A stretch of 11,706 nt of DNA. Origin: Chitinophagales bacterium. GTDB lineage: Bacteria; Bacteroidota; Bacteroidia; Chitinophagales; UBA2359. Location of the stretch: positions 2,520-14,225 of the forward strand of contig JAHDDA010000026.1 in the NCBI GenBank assembly GCA_020629595.1, given 5' to 3'. Position 1 is the first letter of the stretch; the number at the start of each line of letters is the position of its first letter. Positions 1 to 7,775 of this stretch are shown one piece after another. A model generated the notes under the pieces. It saw only the letters and a list, made by a program, of their open reading frames with translations, made no database searches and was not told where the DNA came from. The position numbers were made by a program, and so were the translations under genes.

Positions 1-386
1 ATATAGGCATTTCCACAAATTAGCAATCTGAATTTTATGCTATTTATGGCTTGTTTTAGCTTTTTTTTCGACCAAGAATCTTCTGTTTCAATTCCAATAT
101 TTTCTTTTAATTCAAGCAACTGAAAGTAAGCAACTGCAATTAGCTTATTATCTTTATAAAATTCAACATATCTAAAACCATGTAAATCGGAGTTTACATT
201 TTCTAATGCCGAAAGGTAAGATTTTTTAAGAAAAACAGTTTGTTTATCATCTACAAAATCCCAATTTTCGCTGGTTGCATTTATTGATTTATGTATTTTA
301 TAGGTAATGCTAAAATTACTTAATTCTTGGCAATTTGATTTTTTATCAGACTGACAAAATTGTTGTTTAAGATTTAATGTTATCAC
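1..386 (-). CDS. GNAT/FemAB-like acyltransferase, N-terminal fragment (3' end outside window)
   Basis: The minus strand is open for 128 codons and runs off the left edge. The visible part resembles the N-terminus of the Bacteroidota proteins annotated as GNAT-family N-acetyltransferases or peptidoglycan-bridge (FemAB-like) acyltransferases. It has an SI..(S)..W(D) opening at about residues 34-43, a VFLKKSYLSALE segment at 51-62, FRYVEFY at 71-77, AVAYFQLLEL at 85-93 and LICGNAY at the edge, where homologues usually continue into a TGEHG-type motif. The catalytic half is outside the window, so substrate and activity cannot be judged. No ATG occurs anywhere in the visible frame. The chosen start is the GTG at 386-384; the frame stays open upstream into the preceding gene, so the start is uncertain. 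It lies 56 bases downstream of the DUF72 gene and is probably co-transcribed with it. The family call is tentative; the existence of the gene is more secure. Confidence 0.55.
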   Translation of the reverse strand, partial: MITLNLKQQFCQSDKKSNCQELSNFSITYKIHKSINATSENWDFVDDKQTVFLKKSYLSALENVNSDLHGFRYVEFYKDNKLIAVAYFQLLELKENIGIETEDSWSKKKLKQAINSIKFRLLICGNAY

Positions 387-442
387 AATGCAAATAAACT
401 CTATTTTTATACTAATTGTTCTGTAAAGAGTACGAAAATTTG

Positions 443-1333
443 TTAAAACAGACTTCCTTGCTCAAATTGTGGATATAGGCTTAGATTTTTTCCTAACTTT
501 TGATATATGTATTGAATGGTTTTAGGTGCTGAAAATTCTTCATCGGGTTGATGAATAATCCAAATTACCTTTTGTAGTCCTTGGATTTTCCATTCTTCTA
601 TTAAGTTTAGCCAGTTGTCTATTCTTTGGTAATCGCTAGGGTGTAATTTATTACCTGAAAATCTTAAAAATAATGTTCCATTTGTAAGTCGTTGGTGAAT
701 TAATTCACGTTTTCCAGATGTTGCTGTTATGATTGTTGTGTGGTTTTTTGCTTCTAAAAGCTCAAAAACTTCTTCAACAATTCCATAGTTTCTAAACCAA
801 TGCTGATGCCTAAATTCTACGGCAATTTTTAAGTTATTTGGAAGATTTTCGATAAAATTTATTAGATTTTTGGCATAATGTGGCGAAAAATTTGGTGGCA
901 ATTGTAAAAAAGGAACACCCAATTTTTTTCCAAAAAAACTAATAGAATGTAAAAAGGCTTTTGTTAATTCTTTGCAATTTTTAAGATGAAAGTTGTGGCT
1001 TATTTCTTTATAAAATTTAGGATAAAACTTAAAATTATTGGGTACTTGATTTACCCATTTTTCAATTGTTTTAGGTTCAAAAATTCTATAAAAAGTGGCA
1101 TTTAATTCCAAACAAGAAAGTTTTTTTCCGTAAAAAGTAAGAAATTCAGCCTGCTTTGCTTTTGCAGGATATAAGTGATTTTTCCATAAAGGATTTGCCC
1201 ATAAGTTTGCCCCAATTTGCCACTCTAATGTATTGGTTTTTTCGTATTTGTTCAATACTTTTTGAGTTGCTAAATGTGGCTTAGGCATTGAAAAATCTAC
1301 TTTTGATATATCAGATAATTTACCGAAATCCAC
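443..1333 (-). CDS. DUF72 domain-containing protein (YecE family)
   Basis: This 296-residue protein belongs to DUF72/YecE, a widespread TIM-barrel-like family with no settled biochemical function. Recognisable blocks are WQIGANLWANPLW (38-50), LELNATFYRIFEPKTIEKW (75-93), the FLQLPPNFSP segment mid-protein, IAVEFRHQHWF, and LFLRFSGNKLHPSDY near the C-terminus. The length is normal for the Bacteroidota version. The start is a GTG at 1333-1331, preceded two codons upstream by an in-frame TAA. The first ATG is 15 codons inside. I keep the GTG because the leader it adds (DFGKL...VDFSMPKPH) looks like the conserved N-terminus of Bacteroidota homologues. It starts 22 bases after the holA stop, so it is very likely translated from the same transcript. 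No signal peptide or membrane segment is visible, so a cytoplasmic location is inferred. Confidence 0.88.
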   Translation of the reverse strand: MDFGKLSDISKVDFSMPKPHLATQKVLNKYEKTNTLEWQIGANLWANPLWKNHLYPAKAKQAEFLTFYGKKLSCLELNATFYRIFEPKTIEKWVNQVPNNFKFYPKFYKEISHNFHLKNCKELTKAFLHSISFFGKKLGVPFLQLPPNFSPHYAKNLINFIENLPNNLKIAVEFRHQHWFRNYGIVEEVFELLEAKNHTTIITATSGKRELIHQRLTNGTLFLRFSGNKLHPSDYQRIDNWLNLIEEWKIQGLQKVIWIIHQPDEEFSAPKTIQYIYQKLGKNLSLYPQFEQGSLF

Positions 1334-1355
1334 TGTTTAAATTTTTATATTGAAT

Positions 1356-2360
1356 TTAACAACTTAAAATTTGACTTATCATTTCTCTCAACAAATCTTC
1401 TTCAGAAGTAGGTGGGGCATCAATACCTTTAGATTTTAAATCAATTTCTTGAAGTATTTTAATAGTTTTTTCTACTTGTTGTATTGAATAATTTCTTGCT
1501 GTTTTTTGGTACTCATCTACAAAAAACTCAAATTGTAATTCCAAAATTTTTTGTAGGTCTTTTCGGCTTTTATTTCTGTGAAAATGCAAGCGATACACTT
1601 TGTTGAAATAATTATATAAGTTGCCAACAATAACAGTAATGTGTGCCGATTTTGGGTTTCTTCCAAAATAGGCGGCTATTTTAAAGGCTTTTTGTGCGTT
1701 TCTAAAACCAATTGCTTTTTGTAATTCAAAAACACTAAACTCTCTGCTTACTCCTGCATATTTTTCTACATCTTTAGCTGTAATGGTTGCTCCTTTTTTA
1801 AGGTTCAATGCCAACTTATTAAGCTCTTTATCTATTAGGTTTAAATTTGTTCCATAAGTTTCGGCTAATAGCATAGGAACTTCTGCTTCTGTATTAAAAC
1901 CTTTATCTTTTAAAATTCCTCGTATCCAGTTTGGAACTTTATTTTCGTAAATTGGCTTAGCTGTGTAAACTATGGCATTTTTTGCCAAGTCTTTGTAAAA
2001 TTTAGAACGCCCATCAATTTTCTTGCTTCGGTAGTTGATTACTAAAATTGTTTGTGGCGAAGGATTTTTAATATACGAATGTAAATCGGTTATATTTTTC
2101 ATTTGTTGAGCTTCTTTCAAAATTACTACCTGATATTCACTCATCATTGGAAAGCGTTTTGCCGTAGAAATTAATTGTCCTACTTCTACATCTTTACCAT
2201 ACAATACCGTTTGATTAAATCCTTTTTCAGCCTCTGTTAAAACCGAAGATTCTAGTTTTTCTGTGATTTTGTCAATGAAATAATTTTCTTCGCCTTGCAA
2301 AAAATAAATGGGTTTAAATTCCCTTTTTTCTACTGCTTTTAGAATGTCGTTAAAGTCCAA
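1356..2360 (-). CDS. holA: DNA polymerase III subunit delta
   Basis: This 334-residue protein is the delta subunit of the clamp-loader complex. In the known system delta opens the beta sliding clamp and works with delta' and the tau/gamma ATPase. The N-terminus carries the family opening KPIYFLQGEENYFIDKI (about 16-32), followed by LTEAEKGFNQT (41-51) and the FPMMSEYQVVILKEAQQ helix-strand segment. The middle has the NLNLIDKELNKLAL helix and the REFSVFELQKAI collar entry. The C-terminus ends with the IDLKSKGI...LLREMI segment common in Bacteroidota HolA. Length is as expected for the family. The start is a TTG at 2360-2358. An in-frame TAA lies four codons upstream and the first in-frame ATG is deep inside the conserved domain, so TTG is the only start that gives a complete protein. 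It lies 67 bases after the exported-protein gene and 22 bases before the DUF72 gene. Confidence 0.93.
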   Translation of the reverse strand: MDFNDILKAVEKREFKPIYFLQGEENYFIDKITEKLESSVLTEAEKGFNQTVLYGKDVEVGQLISTAKRFPMMSEYQVVILKEAQQMKNITDLHSYIKNPSPQTILVINYRSKKIDGRSKFYKDLAKNAIVYTAKPIYENKVPNWIRGILKDKGFNTEAEVPMLLAETYGTNLNLIDKELNKLALNLKKGATITAKDVEKYAGVSREFSVFELQKAIGFRNAQKAFKIAAYFGRNPKSAHITVIVGNLYNYFNKVYRLHFHRNKSRKDLQKILELQFEFFVDEYQKTARNYSIQQVEKTIKILQEIDLKSKGIDAPPTSEEDLLREMISQILSC

Positions 2361-2402
2361 TTTTTTGAATTAAGAATTAAGATAGAAACATAATTTACAA
2401 AT

Positions 2403-2410
2403 CAAAATTA
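2403..2410 (-). promoter_or_regulatory. possible -7 box for holA
   Basis: The minus strand reads TAATTTTG here, an exact fit to the Bacteroidota -7 consensus TAnnTTTG. It sits about 43 bases upstream of the holA TTG start, in the short gap after the exported-protein gene. No good TTG-type -33 element lies at the usual distance upstream, and such boxes occur by chance in AT-rich DNA. It could give holA its own promoter inside the unit. Confidence 0.3.
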
Positions 2411-2427
2411 ATCATTCAGTTTTAAGT

Positions 2428-3420
2428 TTACTTTTTTCTTCTTTTCTTTTTCTTCTTTTTTGATTTTTTAATGTTAGAATCTTGTAACTTTTGCTGTCTA
2501 TCTTGGAATAATTGGTCGGGGCTTATGTTGTTGCCTTCATAAACTCTTTCAACATATCGCCACATATTATTTTCATACTTTAATCCATTATAAGTTCCAT
2601 CGGGAATGTAAGTTGGATATATTCCACGAGACTCTTCATCTGGAGCTTCAATAAAATCGAAAATAAACATATTTCTTTTTTCATCCCAATTCATTGAAAC
2701 ACCAGACCCAGCACGATATTCTAAAACGTAACGATTTTTTATGCCACCTTGTCCATCTCGTATTACTTCAATTATAGGCATTCCAAAAATTGCTTTTTCG
2801 TTTTTGAAACTTAAAATATCTATAATCTTCTTTTCACTAATACCAGTGTTTCCATCCCAACCACATAATGCGTAACAGTTTTCTCCATTTAAACTAAATT
2901 GTTGAATAGCATAATAAACCGCACCATACCAATTTTCATTGTCTAAAATTAAATCTTCGGGATTTTTTATATCCTCAGATTTATCGGAAAGTGGGAACAA
3001 CTTTAATGTTTCGGCATTCATTTGAATAGCACCGTAGTAAGAATATTTTAACTGATTGGCAAATAAATCTTCAGTTGATTTGTAAGATTTATATTCACCT
3101 GTATTAGAGATTGTTTCTTCTACATTCCAAGTAAGTATTCTAAAAGAATTATCGGGAGCAGTTAAAACCGAGATATTATCTAAATATCCTAAATCAATTT
3201 GGTAAGAGTTGGGCTGTTTTAAATAATTTACTAATGCTGGAATAAATTCAAAACATTTTTCTTTTCTCATTTCTGGAGTGTTTCCAGTAATCATTGCATT
3301 TGAAATTGTTTTTAATGCCACTAAGCCAGAATCTACTTTTACAGAGCTGGTGTTTTCTTGTGCAAAGATATTCAGGTATGAAAAACAAAAAGTTAGTATC
3401 AAAACAAAAGAAATTCTCAT
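2428..3420 (-). CDS. exported conserved protein of unknown function with poly-lysine C-terminal tail
   Basis: I know of no function for this 330-residue protein. It opens with a typical signal peptide: MRIS, a hydrophobic core (FVLILTFCFSYLNI) and a likely cleavage after Ala20 (IFA-QEN). There is no lipobox Cys at the cleavage site, so a periplasmic or outer-membrane-associated location is inferred. The body is soluble-looking and resembles a Bacteroidota family of hypothetical exported proteins. Noticeable blocks are FRILTW (about 93), YYGAIQMNAE, LFPLSD, WYGAVYYAI, YALCGWDGN, FGMPII, RYVLEYRAGSGVSMNWDE and YIPDGTYNGLKYE..MWRYVE. It has no T9SS sorting domain. The last 13 residues are lysine or arginine except one serine, encoded by an almost pure purine run. 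It starts with ATG at 3420 and is the first gene of the leftward unit. Confidence 0.8.
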   Translation of the reverse strand: MRISFVLILTFCFSYLNIFAQENTSSVKVDSGLVALKTISNAMITGNTPEMRKEKCFEFIPALVNYLKQPNSYQIDLGYLDNISVLTAPDNSFRILTWNVEETISNTGEYKSYKSTEDLFANQLKYSYYGAIQMNAETLKLFPLSDKSEDIKNPEDLILDNENWYGAVYYAIQQFSLNGENCYALCGWDGNTGISEKKIIDILSFKNEKAIFGMPIIEVIRDGQGGIKNRYVLEYRAGSGVSMNWDEKRNMFIFDFIEAPDEESRGIYPTYIPDGTYNGLKYENNMWRYVERVYEGNNISPDQLFQDRQQKLQDSNIKKSKKKKKKRRKK

Positions 3421-3437
3421 ATAAAACTTGTTTTTAA

Positions 3438-3466
3438 TTTGTAAGTCTAAAAGATTGCTAAATTTG
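3438..3466 (+). promoter_or_regulatory. probable promoter for the 7TM-HD phosphodiesterase gene
   Basis: A TTTG at 3438-3441 and TAAATTTG at 3459-3466 are separated by 17 bases. This matches the Bacteroidota sigma-A pattern of a TTG/TTTG -33 element and a TAnnTTTG -7 element. Transcription would begin around 3470 and leave a leader of about 70 bases. The region also separates two divergent genes. I found no TAnnTTTG box on the minus strand for the exported-protein gene. Confidence 0.5.
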
Positions 3467-3539
3467 TTATGCGTTTAAAATATTAACTGCATTTAACAAC
3501 GTTTTATTTTTATAATTTATTTGAAGTAATAATAAAGAT

Positions 3540-5609
3540 TTGAAAAATTGGATAGAACAATTAGTAAATAACTATCAAAGGTTTAGTAGAGCCTTTGTAT
3601 TATTTTTTTCAATTTTTGTGGTTGCAATGTTAATGCCACAAAGTTCATTCAATTATAAATTTGAAAAAGATAAGCCTTGGCAATACGAAGATTTATTAGC
3701 ACCTTTTACTTTTCCTGTTTTAAAAACAAATGAACAATACCAAGCTGATATTAAAAGTGTTGAAGAAAGTTTTGTGCCTTATTATAAAATTGTAGATTTT
3801 AGAAAAACTAAGATTGACGCTTTTAGAGCTACAATGGATTTAAAGTTGAGTGAAATTCCAGATAGCACAATGGTTTATGAAAAAGATATTTATTATAAAC
3901 TTGGAGAAAAAATTATTCATAAAGTTTACGATATTGGTTTTTTAGAATTGGCTGAAAATCATAAAGGTAAAAGTATTATTTATATAAAAAATAAAGATGA
4001 ATCTTATTTGAAGCAAGTAAGTGATTTTTATAATTCTAAAAAAATTGCCAAACTTATTGAAGATGAGATTTTCTCTTACGATGATCCTATTGAGTTAGTT
4101 CCCATTGAGAATGTTTTAAATCAAATATTGGTTAAAAATGTAATTCAAGAAACTGATTTTAACAGAAAAACACTTCAAAATTCCCTTAAAAATGTGGCAA
4201 AATACACTGCTGGATTACAGAAAGGACAAAATATTGTTACTACAGGAGAAATAGTTAATGAAGATATTTTTCAACAACTCTCATCGTTAAGAGAAGAGTA
4301 TAATAAAAGTAGCGAAAACAGTTTTTTTAATCTTCGTTTGCTCGGTTATGTTTTAATAAGTGGGCTTTGTTTTTTTGTTTTATTTTACTATTTACGTTTC
4401 TATGAACCTTGGATATATAGTAGCTTACAAAAATTTTCTTTCATATTCTTGTTAGTTGTTATTTTTATAACTCTTACTAAACTTATTGTTAGTGATTCAA
4501 TTGAGTCTTTGAATTATTATCTAATTCCGTTTTGTATTTTACCAATTTTATTGAGGTCTTTTTTTCAAGTTGGTGTTTTTTCTTATGTATATGTTATCAC
4601 TTTGGTATTAACATATTTTGTGTTGCCTGTTGGCTACGATTTTATTTTATTAAATCTAATTGTAGGGTATATTGCGTTTGAATCATCAAGTAATACTTAT
4701 TATTGGTCTCAATTTTTTACTGTTGTAGGAGTAATTTTATTAGCCTATTTTATTGGTTATACAGGTTTAGAGTTGGTTAGAAATAACTCATTAGCACGAG
4801 TAGATTATGCAGCATATCCGTTTTTGTTTGCCAATTCAATGCTTACACTTTTAGCTTATCCATTAATTCCAGTTTTTGAAAAGTTTTTTGGTTTTCTTTC
4901 CAATATAACTCTAGTTGAATTAGGTGATTTGAATAAGCCACTATTAAGAAAATTACAAGCAGAAGCACCAGGAACAATGCACCACTCACTAGAAGTTGCA
5001 AACTTGGCAGAAAATGCTGCACGAGAAATAAAAGCAGATCCATTGTTAGTAAAAGTTGGAGCATTATACCACGATATTGGAAAAATGAATAAACCTATTT
5101 ACTTTATAGAAAATCAAGAGAATATAACAAATCCACATGATGAAATTTCAGCAGAGGAAAGTGCTAAAATTATTATTGACCACGTTATTGATGGTATTGA
5201 ACTAGCAAAAGAAGCCAATTTACCCAATATTTTAATCGATTTTATTCGTACACATCATGGTGAAACAAGGGTTGAGTATTTTTATAGGAAATTTAAAGAA
5301 GAAAACCCAGAAGTACCGATTGATGAAAATAAATTTACCTACCCCGGACCTTTACCTTATTCAAAAGAAACGGCAATTTTAATGCTAGCCGATTCGGTAG
5401 AGGCAGCTACTAAAAGTTTAAAAAATCCAACAGGAGTTGAAATTGATGAATTTATAGATAAAATAATAGACTTTAAAATTGCTAAAAATCAGTTAGTAAA
5501 TTGTAACCTTTCTTTCAAAGATTTAAGTCTTATTAGAAAAACATTTAAGAAGATTTTGAGGAGTAAATATCATATCCGAATTGAATATCCTAAAAACAAA
5601 GAAAAATAA
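3540..5609 (+). CDS. 7TM-HD family phosphodiesterase, PgpH-like (probable c-di-AMP hydrolase)
   Basis: This 689-residue membrane protein has the 7TMR-HD layout. There is one N-terminal membrane segment (about 18-33), an extracytoplasmic 7TMR-HDED-type domain (about 36-262), a block of about seven hydrophobic segments (about 265-450) and a cytoplasmic HD domain (about 475-680). Metal-binding residues expected of an active HD domain are all present: His482 in MHHSLEVAN, His511-Asp512 in the HDIG motif, His548, His572-His573 in THHGE, and Asp618 in ADSVEA. Their spacing closely follows what I recall of Listeria PgpH, which hydrolyses c-di-AMP to pApA. That substrate is inferred here. The start is a TTG at 3540; an in-frame TGA lies six codons upstream, and starting at the first internal ATG (codon 30) would delete the first membrane segment. 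It precedes the PorE-like gene by 74 bases on the same strand. Confidence 0.88.
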   Translation: MKNWIEQLVNNYQRFSRAFVLFFSIFVVAMLMPQSSFNYKFEKDKPWQYEDLLAPFTFPVLKTNEQYQADIKSVEESFVPYYKIVDFRKTKIDAFRATMDLKLSEIPDSTMVYEKDIYYKLGEKIIHKVYDIGFLELAENHKGKSIIYIKNKDESYLKQVSDFYNSKKIAKLIEDEIFSYDDPIELVPIENVLNQILVKNVIQETDFNRKTLQNSLKNVAKYTAGLQKGQNIVTTGEIVNEDIFQQLSSLREEYNKSSENSFFNLRLLGYVLISGLCFFVLFYYLRFYEPWIYSSLQKFSFIFLLVVIFITLTKLIVSDSIESLNYYLIPFCILPILLRSFFQVGVFSYVYVITLVLTYFVLPVGYDFILLNLIVGYIAFESSSNTYYWSQFFTVVGVILLAYFIGYTGLELVRNNSLARVDYAAYPFLFANSMLTLLAYPLIPVFEKFFGFLSNITLVELGDLNKPLLRKLQAEAPGTMHHSLEVANLAENAAREIKADPLLVKVGALYHDIGKMNKPIYFIENQENITNPHDEISAEESAKIIIDHVIDGIELAKEANLPNILIDFIRTHHGETRVEYFYRKFKEENPEVPIDENKFTYPGPLPYSKETAILMLADSVEAATKSLKNPTGVEIDEFIDKIIDFKIAKNQLVNCNLSFKDLSLIRKTFKKILRSKYHIRIEYPKNKEK

Positions 5610-5611
5610 AA

Positions 5612-5642
5612 TTTGTTATTTAATGTTTTAGTTATGTGTTTG
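5612..5642 (+). promoter_or_regulatory. possible promoter for the PorE-like gene
   Basis: A TTTG at 5612-5615 is followed after 19 bases by TGTGTTTG at 5635-5642. This is one mismatch from the Bacteroidota -7 consensus (TG in place of the leading TA). It lies about 40 bases before the ATG. With a 74-base gap after the preceding gene, separate transcription is plausible, but read-through is equally possible. Confidence 0.3.
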
Positions 5643-5683
5643 CAAATCTTAAACATCAAAAGTCTTAAATTCAAATTGATAAA

Positions 5684-7762
5684 ATGACTAAGAAAATATA
5701 TAAATTTCTTTTGCTTATAACATTTACAATATTACTTACAAATTCTTGTAAAATGTTGTTTGAAGTACCAATTGATGCTGAAACGGCTTTTAATGGAGCT
5801 CAATATACTGTTGCTGCCGATTTATATAAAGAAGAATTTGAAGGCGAACAAGATTTATTGGCTAAAGCAAGATTAGCCGAGAGAATAGGGGATTGTTACA
5901 AATATGCAAACCAAACTGCACAAGCTGCTGAATGGTATCAGCAAGCAAGTGGATATTCAGACAATCCGTTTTTGTTATATAAATATGGCTTAATGCTTAA
6001 AGCTACCGAAGACTATAAAAATGCTATTCAGGTTTTTAAAGAATTTGCTTTTAGTTCGCCTGCCGATAGAGCATTGGCTAGGAAACAAATAATTGCTTGT
6101 GAAAATGCAATTGAATGGCAAAAGGAAGATAGCACTATCAAAGTTTTTAACTTACAAGATATAAATACTAATGCTTCGGAATATGCACCTATAATTTACA
6201 AAGAAAACGGATTGGTTTTCACTTCAGATAGAACAGATGCAAATGGTGATAAAACTTATGGTTGGACAGGGCGTGATTTTTCTGATTTATTTGTAAGCTA
6301 TAACAAAAAAAATGAAGCTCGATGGCTAACTCCTCAAGCATTTGGTGATAGTTTAAATACTGCTTACAATGAAGGAACAGTTACCTTTACTGCTGATTTT
6401 AAGGGCGTGTATTTTTCGCATTGTGGTAGTGCCGATTCAGACCAAGATGAATATTGCAAAGTTTATTACAGCGAAGAGAAAGGAGTAGGGCAGTGGACTA
6501 TTCCCGAAAGAGTATTTTTGTTTGAAGAAGATTCTATAAATATAATTCAGTGCCATTTAACGCCAGATGGTAAATACTTGTATTTTGCAGCAGACGCTTC
6601 TGATAGTTTTGGCGATAAAGATTTATATGTTGCTAAAAAAACGATTGATGGATGGGGAACTCCAAGAAATTTAGGACCAGAAATTAATACAAATGGAAAA
6701 GAGGGTTCACCATTTATTCACACCGATGGGCGATTGTATTTTGCTTCTGATGGACATTTAGGAATGGGTGGTTTAGATGTTTTTTCGGCAGAAAAAGATG
6801 GCAAAAACTGGAAAAATGTTAAGAATTTAAAAACGCCCATAAACTCACCAGCCGATGATTTTGGATTAATATATGCTCCAACTATCCAACCTGAATTAAT
6901 TGACTCTATTGAAGCTATTGGCTATTTTGCTTCTACCAGAAGTGGAGGAAAAGGAAATGATGATATTTATTATTTTTATGATGAAATACCTAAAGAACCA
7001 GAAGAGGTAATTGTAGAGGTTGATACACCTAAGCAAAATATTGAGGTAATTCCAGAAATAGTTATTCAAGAGTATTTATTGAAAGGAAATGTAAAAGAAC
7101 AGTTGTATGAAATTGAAGGAAATTCTAAAAGTAAAAAATTAAATAAAGTTGCTATTCCAAATGCTATTGTAGAAGTATTAGGACTTAGTTTTGAAAGTAA
7201 AATTGCAGAACGTATTGTTGCCAACGCACAAGGTAATTTCGAACTGCTTTTAGAGCCTAATATGGAGTATAAAATTACTGCAAGTAGTAGTGGGTATTTT
7301 ACCAAGTCAATTACTGTAAATACTAAAGTTACACCAAGTTCAAATCCAGAAATTATTATAGCAAATTTAGTGCTTGATAAAATTGTACAACAACAAGAAA
7401 TTGTAATTGATAATATTTATTATGATTTGAATAAAGCAAATATTAGAGAAGATGCCAAGCCAGTCTTAGATGAATTATCTATTTTGCTTAAAGATAATCC
7501 AGCATTAATTATAGAGTTTGGTTCGCATACAGATTCTAGAGGAACGGCACGTTATAACCAACAATTATCGCAAGAAAGAGCCGAGTCGGTTGTGAATTAT
7601 TTAACCAGTAGAGGCATTGATAGAAGAAGATTGCAAGCGAAAGGGTATGGAGAATCTCAATTGGTAAACAATTGTGCCGATGGGGTAAATTGTACCGAAG
7701 AAGAACACCAACAAAACCGTAGAACGACTTTTAAAGTTGTTGGTGAAAATTTTAGAGGTTAA
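5684..7762 (+). CDS. porE: PorE-like OmpA-family lipoprotein (TPR, beta-propeller, CRD, OmpA_C)
   Basis: This 692-residue protein has the domain order known for PorE, a T9SS component that tethers the machinery to peptidoglycan. A lipoprotein signal ends in the lipobox LTNSC with Cys22. TPR-like helices follow at about 30-145 (YTVAADLYKEEF, ARLAERIGDCYKYANQTAQAAEWYQQASGY). WD40/PD40 propeller repeats lie at about 155-435, with repeated LVFTSDR, LYFAADAS, LYFASDG and GYFASTRSGGKGNDDIYYF blades. A carboxypeptidase-regulatory-like domain is at about 465-565. The OmpA_C domain is at about 572-690, with the D617 and R632 pair spaced as in the diaminopimelate-binding residues of OmpA. No acidic export signal follows Cys22 (KML), so periplasmic orientation on the outer membrane is inferred. 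ATG start. Its stop is 13 bases from the convergent thrB stop. Other Bacteroidota OmpA paralogues share this layout, so the porE identity is likely but not proven. Confidence 0.8.
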   Translation: MTKKIYKFLLLITFTILLTNSCKMLFEVPIDAETAFNGAQYTVAADLYKEEFEGEQDLLAKARLAERIGDCYKYANQTAQAAEWYQQASGYSDNPFLLYKYGLMLKATEDYKNAIQVFKEFAFSSPADRALARKQIIACENAIEWQKEDSTIKVFNLQDINTNASEYAPIIYKENGLVFTSDRTDANGDKTYGWTGRDFSDLFVSYNKKNEARWLTPQAFGDSLNTAYNEGTVTFTADFKGVYFSHCGSADSDQDEYCKVYYSEEKGVGQWTIPERVFLFEEDSINIIQCHLTPDGKYLYFAADASDSFGDKDLYVAKKTIDGWGTPRNLGPEINTNGKEGSPFIHTDGRLYFASDGHLGMGGLDVFSAEKDGKNWKNVKNLKTPINSPADDFGLIYAPTIQPELIDSIEAIGYFASTRSGGKGNDDIYYFYDEIPKEPEEVIVEVDTPKQNIEVIPEIVIQEYLLKGNVKEQLYEIEGNSKSKKLNKVAIPNAIVEVLGLSFESKIAERIVANAQGNFELLLEPNMEYKITASSSGYFTKSITVNTKVTPSSNPEIIIANLVLDKIVQQQEIVIDNIYYDLNKANIREDAKPVLDELSILLKDNPALIIEFGSHTDSRGTARYNQQLSQERAESVVNYLTSRGIDRRRLQAKGYGESQLVNNCADGVNCTEEEHQQNRRTTFKVVGENFRG

Positions 7763-7775
7763 TATTTTTTTAAAT

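Noticed and set aside
3421..3539. Search of the divergent intergenic region for a small RNA, tRNA or minus-strand promoter
   Set aside because: No cloverleaf, stable hairpin or TAnnTTTG box on the minus strand was found; only the plus-strand promoter candidate is supported.
4843..5064. Open frame of 73 codons on the minus strand inside the 7TM-HD gene
   Set aside because: It is antisense to the conserved last membrane segment and the HD domain start, is low-complexity hydrophobic, and has no recognisable family.
5592..5617. Possible hairpin (AACAAA with TTTGTT) around the stop of the 7TM-HD gene
   Set aside because: The stem is only about six AT-dominated pairs, overlaps the coding end and has no following T run, so it is not a credible terminator.
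7066..7305. Open frame of 79 codons on the minus strand inside the PorE-like gene
   Set aside because: It is antisense to the carboxypeptidase-regulatory-like domain, which has clear coding character in the forward frame.
7763..7775. Short convergent gap between porE and thrB as a bidirectional terminator
   Set aside because: It holds an AT run but no inverted repeat of useful length on either strand.
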